This document shows positions 42,950 to 53,074 of a stretch of 64,000 nt of DNA, one piece after another; position 1 is the first letter of the stretch, and every line of letters starts with the position of its first letter. The translations under genes and the position numbers were made by a program. The DNA comes from Excoecaria cochinchinensis (taxonomy: Eukaryota; Streptophyta; Magnoliopsida; Malpighiales; Euphorbiaceae): contig CANTUQ010000051.1 of NCBI GenBank assembly GCA_947683425.1, forward strand, positions 1,488,001 through 1,552,000, read 5' to 3'. The notes under the pieces were generated by a model. The model searched no databases. It saw only the letters and a list, made by a program, of their open reading frames with translations, and was not told the origin of the DNA.

Positions 42950-43560
42950 GGTCAACGATGAAACAATTCAAATTCCATGCAGACCGAGATGAGGCTAGTG
43001 GGGCACACGCGATAGAACAGATCGCAAACAGAGGATGCAGTTAAACAATGCTTCACCTCACACCGTGCAAGCCGAGATGAGGCTAGCGGAACAGATCAAC
43101 CGCCATGCAGACCGAGATGAGGTTAGTTGGGCATGCGCGATAGAACAGATTGCAAACAGAGGATGCAGTTAGACAACACTTCACCTCACACCGCGCAAGC
43201 CGAGATGAGGCTAGCGGAACAGGTCAGCTGCCACCGAGATGTGGACAGTGGGGAAAACGCGATAGAACAGATCGCAATCGAGATGGGGTTAGATAACACC
43301 GCATCTCACACCGTGCAAGCCGAGATGAGGCCAGCGGGACATTACGGCCACCGTACATGTTGAGATGAGGACAGCAGGGCACACGCGATAGAACAGATTA
43401 CAACCGAGATGGGGTTGGATAACACCGTATCTCACAGATACCATACAAGCCGAGACGTGGCTAGTAGTATACCTGCAACAAAACAAATTGTAAATGGGTT
43501 GCAGTTGGATAACACTGCCTCCCGCAACTCTCAGTTACCAGACAGGCCGAGACGGGGCTC
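42950..43560. repeat. Tandem repeats in Tat-C 3' region
   Basis: Units with GCAAGCCGAGATGAGGCTAG and CACGCGATAGAACAGATCGC, about 95-120 bases, in at least five copies. The same family as the second block in Tat-A. Confidence 0.8.
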
Positions 43561-43687
43561 ACCGGATGGAGACAAGAAACCACTTGCTTCCACGCAACAT
43601 CAGGAAGGTAAGGACTACCTCAGGTATGTGTTTCTTCCCTTCTCCTCTGAATTTTAGCTCATCTAGACACTAGTGTACTACTTTCCC

Positions 43688-43703
43688 TAAAATTGGGGGC
43701 AAC
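43688..43703 (+). other. Polypurine tract of Tat-C
   Basis: AAAATTGGGGGCAAC directly before TGTAGACACCGAG. Confidence 0.85.
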
Positions 43704-46158
43704 TGTAGACACCGAGTCCTGAGTTAGTCCAGATCAGAGTTACCCGATGAAGAAACTAACGTCGATTTTGAATGACGGACAAAAGTTGTGGATGTTCGTC
43801 CGCCAGTTTTATAAGGATCGAAGGAGTTCTGGGTAAACGGGGGATTTTGGACAGTCGAAAACAGTTCAACTTTGAGAATTGGCATTTGAGCCCACAGACG
43901 GGCTGCCCGTCTGTGGAGAACAGCCCCTCTCTCATGTCGAGCGCCGGACGTCGCTCGGGGAAGGGAGCCCGTCGCTTGAATGAGAGACGCCCGTCTCTCG
44001 AGAATGGGGCCATCGCTTGGTTGAGCGGTGCCCGTCGCTCGTTTGAGCGGCGCCCGTTTCTCGACTGAATGACGCCCGCTCCTCGCGGGAGATGGCCGTC
44101 TCCCATCTCTATGCCACGTGTAGAGCCTGCCAGTCAAATGACCACTGGTGCCCCTTGCGACCGACGCCCATCGGTAATCCACGAGCAGCCCGTCGGTCGG
44201 TGATCTGGTTATTTTAACCACCAGATTCTACAAAATTCCAAGGATTTTACAAAATATTTTTAAATCTTTTGAATTTCCCAAATCTTTTCAAATATTTTTG
44301 AATATTAGATTTGATTTTAGGAATATTCTGAAAATCGTTCGGTTTTGATTCGATTTCGGAAAATCGTCTTTAAATCTGAATTAAAAATTTAAATTTATTT
44401 GAAATTTCCTCCTAAATTTATAAATAGGAGAAGGGGATTCAACTTTCGGGGTTAGAAAATTTACTGAGAAATTATTGTTTAGAAAAACTTTTTATTAGAA
44501 AACAAAAGCTTAGCAATCTTCCACAGAAGATTTAATTTTCAATTTCTACAAAAACAATTTTTCTTTCAAAATTTCTTTTTTTATTTTATTCCCGAATTAC
44601 GCTAATCCGAGGAAGCGAGATCCATTCGTTTTCATGCATCTAGCTAATTCAGACATTTATTGCTGTCCAATTTCCAAGAAAGAGAAAATAATTTCCTTCT
44701 CTTGGTTTATTTTTCAATGTGAGAATTTTTGCAACCAAAAATCTCTCCCGATCTTGTGATCACAATCCGATCCTTGTGGAACTCGAGGAATCAAAATCTT
44801 GCAACGTTCACCTTCACGAAGTAAAAATCCAAGGGTAAACATTCTGGACTTATTACTTTGAATTCAATTATTTTCGTTAATTTCTTGCATAAAAATCCCT
44901 TTTATTCAAATTAAAACAAAAACTTAATTTTTTGGGTTACTGTTCGGAAACAGAGACGACCAACAGGCATAAGGACCACCGACGGCCATCGCTCAGGCGA
45001 GCGATGGGACGTCGAGGGTCGCCCTTATGCCCATCTGTCGCTCACAGGGACGCCCGTCGGTCACACGTCTTAGGCCGTCCCTAGGCCTCTTTTCCCATTT
45101 AACTCATTTTCTTCTCTTCTTTCATTTTAAATGGTTTTCTTATTCAATTTCTTCCATTTTCCTCCTTATTATTTAATTTCATGCTTATTTTTTTCTTTAG
45201 ATTTACACTAACATGTTCTTTATTGTGTGAGTTATTATTTTGAATTGTTGGGTGGATTTTGAGCCATTTGGTGTAGAAGCTATTGTAAAGACTCAAGGGT
45301 CTTCTTCCGGGTTCATTCTCTCGACTTTATCTTTTTATTATATTGTTATTGTGAATAATGTTCTTTTTATACTTTCCCGCTGATGTAAAAATGGGTAAAT
45401 GTATTTTATCAATCAAATTAGGATTTTCCTTACAAATTGAGGACCAATGTCCTATTTTTTCTAACAAATAAAAATCGACGCCTCAAAACCATTTTAATTT
45501 ATATCTCGATTTATGTATGAATTGCTTGCAATTTATAATGGGGGTTGTATTCCGCCTCTAGTATTATTGTAATTTATTTTACGCACTTTATTTTTATTAT
45601 ACTTTACTTACTTATCGCTTTCCCTGAATGGACATTTGCGCTTTAATTTAACTGCATTAAACTGAATGAGAAATGTGATGAAACGATAAATTCAAAACTC
45701 AAATATAAACTTAATCAAGGTATGAATAAATGGAAAGTTCTGAACCTACTCTGGTCTTTGGGATCAATGAGGCGAGAGGACCACCTCGGCATTTTGTTGG
45801 AGTGGAAGCCTCCAAGACACCTCTTGTGACCCGTAAAAAGGCTTAAAATTGCACAGTTTTAGGCGCCACGAGGCGAGAGGGCCATTCTAATATTCTATTA
45901 GGGTGAATACCTCCAAGACACCTCTGGTTTGCCCAAGCGTGAGGCTAGAGGATCACCCTATCATTAGGGTGGAAGCCTCCAAGACACCTCCTGCTTGCCT
46001 ATAATGGACATAGCAGTTCTATTGGGTGGCGACTCCAAGAAACCTCCTTGTTGCCCAAAATGGACGCACTTGTAATTCCTTACAAGTTTTCATGAACCTC
46101 ATCCCGATCGCCCTAAAGGTGGGCGATTGGGGCACCCCGGGGTTCGGCACGTGTCACA
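43704..46158 (+). repeat. 3' LTR of Tat-C
   Basis: TGTAGACACCGAGTCC to GGGGTTCGGCACGTGTCACA, 2,455 bases. GC islands with GACGCCCGTCG words lie at 43895-44205 and 44955-45080, a TATA box at 44419, and near the 3' end three degenerate ~90-base repeats with GAGGCGAGAGG and CTCCAAGACACCTC. It is the only apparently full-length Tat LTR here. Confidence 0.85.
44419..44427 (+). promoter_or_regulatory. TATA box in Tat-C LTR
   Basis: TATAAATAG about 715 bases into the LTR, followed by an A/G-rich start region. Confidence 0.6.
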
Positions 46159-46317
46159 ATGTCTCAAGTAACAATAATTACCAAATTGCTCATTAACTTT
46201 TAAATTAATATCTTTTATTCCCCAAACTAGTTATTAACTTACATAACTTTTAGCATTCACTTTCTAATTCACCCTAGACATATCATAATACTAGTAGGGT
46301 GTATTTTGGGCCTTACA
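46159..46317 (-). repeat. LTR-edge fragment of unknown family (reversed)
   Basis: On the minus strand it begins TGTAAGGCCCAAAATACACC, which looks like the start of a gypsy LTR. It is bounded by the Tat-C LTR and by the old gypsy LTR. Too short for a firm call. Confidence 0.3.
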
Positions 46318-47156
46318 AATTTAGTGTTCTTGAGATTAGAAAAAAAGCTTTAAGGAGTTAAATCTTAATGTTAATTAATGTTTAAGTTAATTGCCTTCAA
46401 GTCATGGTTAGAAAGAATGAAGAAATGAGTGTTTTTGAGTTTTGTTTCAATCAGGGTTGAAATCTATGCTTGAAAATTGAGAATGTGTTTTTGTAAGATT
46501 GGAGTTTAGTCGCTTTGAACTAGAGTGATTCTATTTAAATGTTGAAATGTTTATGTTTTCCTTAGAAGCCACAAGATCCAACTACGGTTGGCTTCATGTA
46601 AATCAAAATTGAATTCTGGTTCATCAAGTTGAATTAACATGTTGTTCAACCGGAGTTGAGGTTGGTCATTAATTGAATGCATTGATTTTTCTTCAAGACT
46701 TCTAATATATTTTTATTTCCTTTTTATTTTAGAATTAATTTTAATTAATTGGAAATTGTTTGGGAATATTGTAACAAGTCTAATTATAAAGAATTAATTA
46801 ATTTTAATTACCCAACAAGTCATTAGATTATTTAGTTTTTCTAGATAAACTAGGATTCTTATTTAGGATTTTTTTTCTTAGCCTATTTAAAAGGTTTTAA
46901 TAAATTATTATTCAAATTAATACAATGAATTAAATTAGCTTATGCTATTTGCCTTTACCATTCTTTGTAATTATGTGATTTACTTGTGTTTTGAGTTCAA
47001 ATTTTTATTCTATTTTTCTTTAAATTAGTCCAATTACTCATGTCTCTAAACATGAATTGTTTAAGGGTTTGGTAGGATAAGATTTTAATCTATCGGTTTA
47101 TTCTTGTCAAATGTGCATTGGAATTTCGGTATCATATATCCGTTTGAGATTCTGCA
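46318..47156 (+). repeat. 5' LTR of the old gypsy element (partial)
   Basis: It matches 59238-60866 after removing the hAT-like insert (TTTAGTGTTCTTGAG, CTTCAAGTCATGGTTAGAAA, ACAATGAATTAAATTAG). It ends GAGATTCTGCA just before the PBS. Confidence 0.65.
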
Positions 47157-47161
47157 TCATT

Positions 47162-47173
47162 TGGTATTAGAGT
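47162..47173 (+). other. Degenerate Met-tRNA primer-binding site (old element)
   Basis: TGGTATTAGAGT, 10 of 12 matches to TGGTATCAGAGC, five bases after the LTR end. Confidence 0.65.
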
Positions 47174-47242
47174 AAGGCTAACGGTAAATTATATTCATAT
47201 ATGTGTTTTTAATTTTTTTGTGTTCTTCATAAAATTCTGGAA

Positions 47243-47247
47243 ATTTT
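47243..47247. other. E3 target-site duplication, left copy
   Basis: ATTTT, repeated at 58350-58354 after the E3 3' LTR. Confidence 0.85.
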
Positions 47248-47329
47248 TGTAACACCCCTTACCCATACTCAGGCGATCCCATCTGATAAGGAGTGAGATG
47301 CTGTAGGAGTAAAGGTAAGGGGTGTTACA
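47248..47329. repeat. Mirror 5' terminus of E3
   Basis: Bases 47248-47316 are the reverse complement of about the last 69 bases of the E3 3' LTR (58281-58349), with two differences by eye. They are followed by the forward last ~14 bases (AAGGGGTGTTACA). The whole can fold as a hairpin with TGTAACACCCCTTACC pairing to GGTAAGGGGTGTTACA. Confidence 0.9.
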
Positions 47330-47334
47330 AGTTG

Positions 47335-47346
47335 TGGTATCAGAGC
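47335..47346 (+). other. Primer-binding site of E3
   Basis: TGGTATCAGAGC, initiator Met-tRNA type, five bases after the mirror terminus. Confidence 0.95.
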
Positions 47347-47448
47347 TCCGGTTTAGGCATTTCTGGGCGATTATTTACATGATGTTATGTGTGCATATGT
47401 CTATGTCTAGGGCTGTGTTGGCTGATGTGGTTATCCTCTTGTTGTTAG

Positions 47449-49361
47449 ATGAATTCTGATTCTGCTCACGGTGCGCTTGAGGAGTCTGCTGAAAGTGTGA
47501 ACCCTCCAGCGGTAGATCCGTCTGTCTCTGTTTCGGTGTCGGCTCAACGTGCTAGGGTCCAGCCCGAGGCCGCTGCCATGCCTTTCGAGGCGATGTTCAG
47601 ATTGCATCAAGACATGGCTCGGGTTTTGGAAAGGGTGACTACCCCGAAAGCTCCGATAGTAAGTCTGAGAAGAGCTGGTGTGGAAGATTTCTATAGGACC
47701 GGACTTGATGAGTCTGAGATAGCGGAGAGGTGGCTTGATAAAGTTAAGAGAGCTTTGAGGGAAATCAGGTGTCCTCCTGATCAGCAAGCTGAGTGTGCTG
47801 TAGCTTTGCTTCAAGGTTCAGCATATGAATGGTGGGAGTTGGTGAGTAGGCAACCTCAGATGCCTGACCCTTTGACATGGGATTTCTTTAATGAGCAGTT
47901 TACTAAGAAGTATGTGACTCAGGCATATAAGGACGCAAGATGGGCGCAGTTTCTGAGTTTGAGGCAAAGGGCCTTGTCGGTTGCGGATTATGAGAAGGAG
48001 TTTAACCGGTTGTCTCGTTATGCTCCGCGTGGGGTTATGACGGATGAGGCCGGGTTGAATGATTCTTTGAAGATCGCTTTAGTTTCTTTGATGTGTATGC
48101 CGGGGGTACATTATTATCAGATTGCTGAGGCTGCTTTGAGGGCAGAGAAGGCGGAAACTTTGATTAGAGAGAGAGCTCAGTGCCGGAGTTCTGCTAGAGA
48201 TGGTGTTTCCTCATCTTTGGGTAAGAGGTCTAGGAACCCGCAAGATGAACCCTCTGCTGGTTCGGCTACCAGAGAGAGAAGGCAAGGTTCAGCTGCAGTA
48301 TCTGGATCTGGTAGAGGTGGTCGGTCTGATGCTATTCCCGTTTGTGAGAATTGTGGTAAGGCTCACCGGGGTGAGTGTAGGTGGCTCACTGGTGGGTGTT
48401 TCAGGTGTGGGAGCACCGAGCACCGTGTAGCTAATTGCCCTCAGATGGGTGAAGACTCGGGTCCTCAGGGAGGAGCTAGCAGAGTTGGATCGAATGTTTC
48501 ACAGGCTGCGAGAGGTAGAGGTCGAGGTAGGGGTCGAGGCGGTCGACCTAGAGATGGAGCTGGTTCTGAGACAATTGAACGTCCTCCCCCAATGGCCGCT
48601 AGAGCTTATGCGGTTAGAGCCAGAGAGGAGCAGAATGCCCCTGATGTGATTGCTGGTAAGTTCCTACTCCATGACACTGAATTATATGCTCTAATAGATC
48701 CTGGTTCCACACACTCATATTTGTGCACGCACAAGATTATTGATAAGTTGCATGTGGTAGAACAGTTAGACTATGAGATATGTGTGACCAATCCATTAGG
48801 GCATAGTGTCAGTGTGAGTAGAGTTTTTAGGAATTGTCCGTTGATGGTTGAGGGTGTTGAGTTTCCTGTGGATTTGATAGAGTTGCCCTTCAGAGAGTAT
48901 GACTTGATTTTGGGTATGGATTGGTTGAGCAAGCATAGAGCCGTGGTTGATTGTCATAGGAAGACTTTCGTGCGTCGGGATAGGAACCGAGTTCCAGTGT
49001 TTGTCAGAGTTTTGGGTGCGAGTTCCGTGCACAATGTGATTTCTGCTATTCAAGCTAAGAGGTTTATGAGAAAAGGTTGTGAGGCTTTTCTGGCTGTGGT
49101 TTTGGATTCCAGGAGGGATCAAGTTAGGATTGAGGATATCCCTATTGTCCGAGAGTTTAGTGATGTTTTTCCGAGTGACTTGCCTGGTTTGCGTCCAGAG
49201 AGGGAAGTTGAGCTAGCCATAGAGATTATGCCGGGTACCACACCGGTATCGAAAGCACATTATCGGATGGCTCCTGTGGAGTTGAGAGAACTTAAAACTC
49301 AACTGCAAGAGCTATTGGATAAGGGGTTCATTCGACCCAGCATATCTCCTTAGGGAGCTCC
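47449..49361 (+). pseudogene. E3 gag, protease and start of RT (first part of split polyprotein)
   Basis: ATG at 47449 (MNSDSAHGALEESAESVNPP), the same start as in decayed E2. Gag spans about 1-300, with a CCHC knuckle at 317-330 (CFRCGSTEHRVANC). The protease Asp is D417 (IDPGSTHS). The RT N-terminus ends RPSISP. A single nonsense codon TAG (49351-49353) replaces the Trp of SPWGAP, a G-to-A change. Eight bases later the solo LTR begins. Relative to E1, six to seven residues of capsid are deleted around 48045 (EEFRCQHFE is missing). Apart from these the frame is intact. Confidence 0.9.
49357..49361. other. Solo LTR target-site duplication, left copy
   Basis: GCTCC, repeated at 53070-53074. 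Confidence 0.9.
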
Positions 49362-49777
49362 TGTCACCCCAACCCATACGTAGGCGAACCTATCCGCAAG
49401 GGAGTAGGAAGCCGTACGAGTAGGTGTGTTAACGAACAGAAGCAATACAAAGCATATAAAAATACGGAAGAATTTCAAATTTAAAGAGAGGAAGCTGAAC
49501 GTACATATTATGCCAAGGCGCATACACTAAGAGAAAACATACACACATGCATACTTATAATCATACAACAGAAACCTAGTAAGAAAGATACATAAGTGTG
49601 TAAATATTTACATAGCTTAAAATATTACATCAAAATCTTTACCTATTATTACATATACATATTACACAGATATACAAAAATTCCAAATTACAAAAGCTGA
49701 ACAAGATACAAAACTTCTAGCTTTTATGTGGCCGACTCTGCAGATGCGCGACTCGAACAAAAGCAAACCTGCCACCT

Positions 49778-50552
49778 GCACGGGGAAAAGAGCCCGTGCT
49801 AAGCGATAACGCTTAGTGGGGAAAATATACAGAAAATATAGACGGCCATTCACAACGGTCGCCCAAGTATAACACATACACAACAGCGAATGCATCCAGT
49901 CCTAACAGATAATTATACATGCTTTATACAATAGCCACGCACTCAAATGTTCCTAACTGCGATCATATACTCATATGATTAACACACCCAATTATCATGC
50001 CCAGAACGTAAACACATTCTAATATACATGTTAACTTATCACATTACTATACAGAAATGTAGTGTCAACATTATATGCCACACCGACTTCAATCACACAT
50101 ACTATATACAAAATCATTTACAGATAAGGACAAAAGTACAATATGCAGGTTAGAGTTACATTAAGCCCACTCGGAGATTTGTAAGCACATTCACATCTCC
50201 CAAAATCATACTCATACTGATATCACATTCTTATATTCATAACTGGTTCATATGACCAAAATCTTATACATTCGGATATCATATTCTCATGTTCATATCA
50301 GATAAAGCAAACGAAATACCTGCTGACTCAAAATAGTGGATAACGAGTAACAAACTGTACCTTACGGGTACAAATCGCAAAGTACTGTTACTTTCCATAT
50401 TTCAAAAGCATTTCCCAAACAGGACCTTAAACAAGATCCATACACATACACATAATAGGGTTCGCGAGGAACCATTCGGGGACCTGATCAGGGTCCAAAT
50501 CGTTCAAAGGGGCGCTGCAGCTACACATACAGACTCTATTAGGCATGCCTAA
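49778..50552 (-). other. Hairpin chain in solo LTR
   Basis: In plus coordinates: GCACGG/CCGTGC (49778-49799), CTAAGCG-ATAA-CGCTTAG (49799-49816), GGACC/GATCC (50422-50439), GGTTC-GCGAG-GAACC (50459-50473), GGACC/GGTCC (50480-50496), TTAGGCATGCCTAA (50539-50552). Confidence 0.75.
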
Positions 50553-50865
50553 CTATCCACTAGACTGACTCACGCAGGTCATGCATCATACAAATCATAG
50601 TTCAAATCACATAATTTATATCATTGTACATAATCAGCAACAGGTGAGACATATGAATAAGTTCATAAAGTCAATCATGCATCATACAATTTACACTTAA
50701 GCATAACATAATAATCTTAGAGAAAGATCATCAGTATAGATATGCATAATACATTCAATTATATTAACATACTTCATAAAATAGTCAAAGAATAAACCTA
50801 GAGGCATCACAAGTTCGGAATTCAAACATTGGAATCACCAAAGAAAACTCATTCAATACAACACA

Positions 50866-51193
50866 TCTGTCGCGCTCGCGATCCCTGTCGCGCTCGCGAC
50901 AGAGACCATAGTCTCTTCGTTGCACGCGCGCGATGGACTTCGCGATCGCAGGAAGGAGAGAAGGGCCCAGCTCTATCGCGCTCGCGATGCTATCGCGATC
51001 GCGACAGAGGGCAAGCATTGCTATCGCGGGATCGTGACAAGTCGCGTGCTCGCGATAGCACAGGCCAACAATGTGCTCTGTCGCGCTCGCGACAGAGAGC
51101 AGACAAGCTATTGCTATCGCGGGCTCGCGACGACATAGCATCAAAATCACCGGTCTCTGTCGCGCTCGCGACAGTGTCGCGATCGCGACAGAG
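50866..51193 (-). repeat. CpG palindrome array in solo LTR
   Basis: At least seven TGTCGCGCTCGCGACA-type units (the reverse orientation of those in E1-E3). A further pair lies at 51701-51740, about 500 bases away. Confidence 0.85.
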
Positions 51194-53069
51194 TCATGAT
51201 TCCGAAAATCTGCAGAATTCTGCCGGATCTTTCCTTCCTCAAACTCACCCACAAACACACGAAACATATCCAAAGGTCTTTTACCTTATCTCCAGTAAGC
51301 CACACATCATTGACAACATAAACCCAACATTCGTATCAAGAATTTCACTAAAACACGCCACTAACAATATCCATTTACACAATCTATAATAACAACGTTA
51401 TTCATCAATCATCACAATCGCACCCATGCTAAATGCATTCAAACATATGATATATCATGCTTAAGTTACTCAAGAGATCGATACATATTAATCCTCATCC
51501 TTCACAAAGTTATATCTATTATTATTTACTAGCTAAAATCACCAATTTTAATCATACTCCTAAGTTTTTCCCAATGACAATTACTTATATAACTATTTAA
51601 TTACCCCAAACATGCATAATAACTGATGGGAAAGGTACGGGATTTATCCGGGTAAACCCTGGACTCAAAAATAGAGAAGAAAAGACTCAAAATATGTTTT
51701 TCTGTCGCGAGGTCGCGACCCTTGTCGCGCTCGCGACAGAGGCTCGCCTCAGCTACCTTAACAGATTGCTTTCTACCACAAACTAGTATCATGAAAACCG
51801 ACCTCTAAACCTCATTTTTAGGAAAAGTGGTCTTCTTAACAAATGTTCCCCTACGTATTAAATTTCAAAAGGAACAAGTTTCAGGTCAATTATACATCTA
51901 GAACTCCAGATATGAATTCCACAACCTATACTGGTCAAACAACCCAACACAAAAAGAGACACTACGGTATTATCCAAAATTCAGGGTCTTAGAGCAAAAA
52001 TTTGCCCAAAGCTATTTCTAAGACTTTTAAAGATATGGAAGTAATGGTTCTAATGGAGCAAGAATCTCATGGTTTGGAGTTCTAAAACTCTACTTATGTC
52101 AAAAACATTATACAGGGGTCAAAGGAGAACTAAACAAAGTTTACCCAATCATGCACTTCACTTTCAATTCCCACACACCTTCAACTTAAGCAACATCATG
52201 CATTACTAATACATTTATCAAAACAAATACATGTATAAGACTCATATCAACACACTCAATTTACTGAAAATCATATACAAATGTATATTCATAATCCAAG
52301 AGGAATTTAGGGCATAGACAAATTAAAACTCAAATGTAAGAATCAAATTCCCAAACCTCTTGTTGCACACTAGCTGTTCTCTTCAAGCTTTAAATCTTCT
52401 CTTTTCCTTTAATTTGCTTCTTCTTATCACCAATCACTTGCACAAACAAACCCATAATTCTTAATTCAAACCATAACTTAAACAAAACTAGAAGTAGAAA
52501 AAGAACTCAAACATAGGAACCCTAAAATCTCAACTTACCTCTTTAATCTTACTTCCCAAGCTCCACCAAATCACTTCTAATTCACTCAAAACCAAGAGAT
52601 TGAGCAAGAAACGGGAAGGAGAGGAAAAGAAAAATAGAAAATGAGGAGGAAGAGAGGGCAACGGGAACAAGAACAAGAAAAATCTGCTTTTCCTCTTCCT
52701 AAACCCAAATCACACTAAATGCTCCCACCTAACTCTCCACATGGCAAGCTCCCATTGGGCACACAAACCACCTTTGACTTAGTCATTCCTTGCACCATAC
52801 TCACTCAACATACAAACATTTCTTAAATAAAAATCTTCAAGGTACCACACTTGAGTCACACCAAATCATTTCCTAAAATCCACTTATACCCTACTTCCAT
52901 ACACAATAAGCACACTCTAACCTTTCCTCACTTAACTTAACTTATTTAATTAATCACTTTACAATTAAGTCCTTATCATCAAATTCACTCACATACAAAT
53001 TACCAAAATACCCTTCACTTAACCGACTTAGCTTGCCGATTCCGACTAGGCCCGATTTGGGGTGTTACA

Positions 53070-53074
53070 GCTCC
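53070..53074. other. Solo LTR target-site duplication, right copy
   Basis: GCTCC, matching 49357-49361. Confidence 0.9.

Larger units (their letters stand above)
26051..46158 (+). mobile_element. Tat-C: Tat-type gypsy element, 5' truncated, split by E2
   Basis: The layout is: end of RNase H, a second archaeal-type RNase H, integrase, spacer, antisense ORF, divergent promoter spacer, leader intron, sense ORF (split by E2 at 30869-40672), tandem repeats, purine tract and a full 2.45-kb LTR. The 5' LTR, gag, protease and RT are missing, replaced by the reversed Tat copy. Confidence 0.8.
49362..53069 (-). repeat. Solo Tekay-type LTR inserted antisense in E3 pol
   Basis: Read on the minus strand it runs from TGTAACACCCCAAATCGG (53069) to GGGTTGGGGTGACA (49362), 3,708 bases, flanked by GCTCC. 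It contains the Tekay LTR landmarks in the right order: purine/pyrimidine tract, CpG arrays (51701-51740 and 50866-51193), hairpin chain and double hairpin. No PBS, polypurine tract or coding sequence is present, so LTR-LTR recombination has probably removed the body. At 3.7 kb it is over 1 kb longer than its relatives. Confidence 0.85.

Noticed and set aside
50866..51193. CRISPR-like look of regularly recurring short palindromes
   Set aside because: Spacing is irregular, the units are palindromic near-copies with related spacers, there are no cas genes, and the block is a fixed part of plant LTRs.
49362..53069. A complete reversed element rather than a solo LTR
   Set aside because: No PBS, polypurine tract, coding remnants or second LTR boundary could be found within it.
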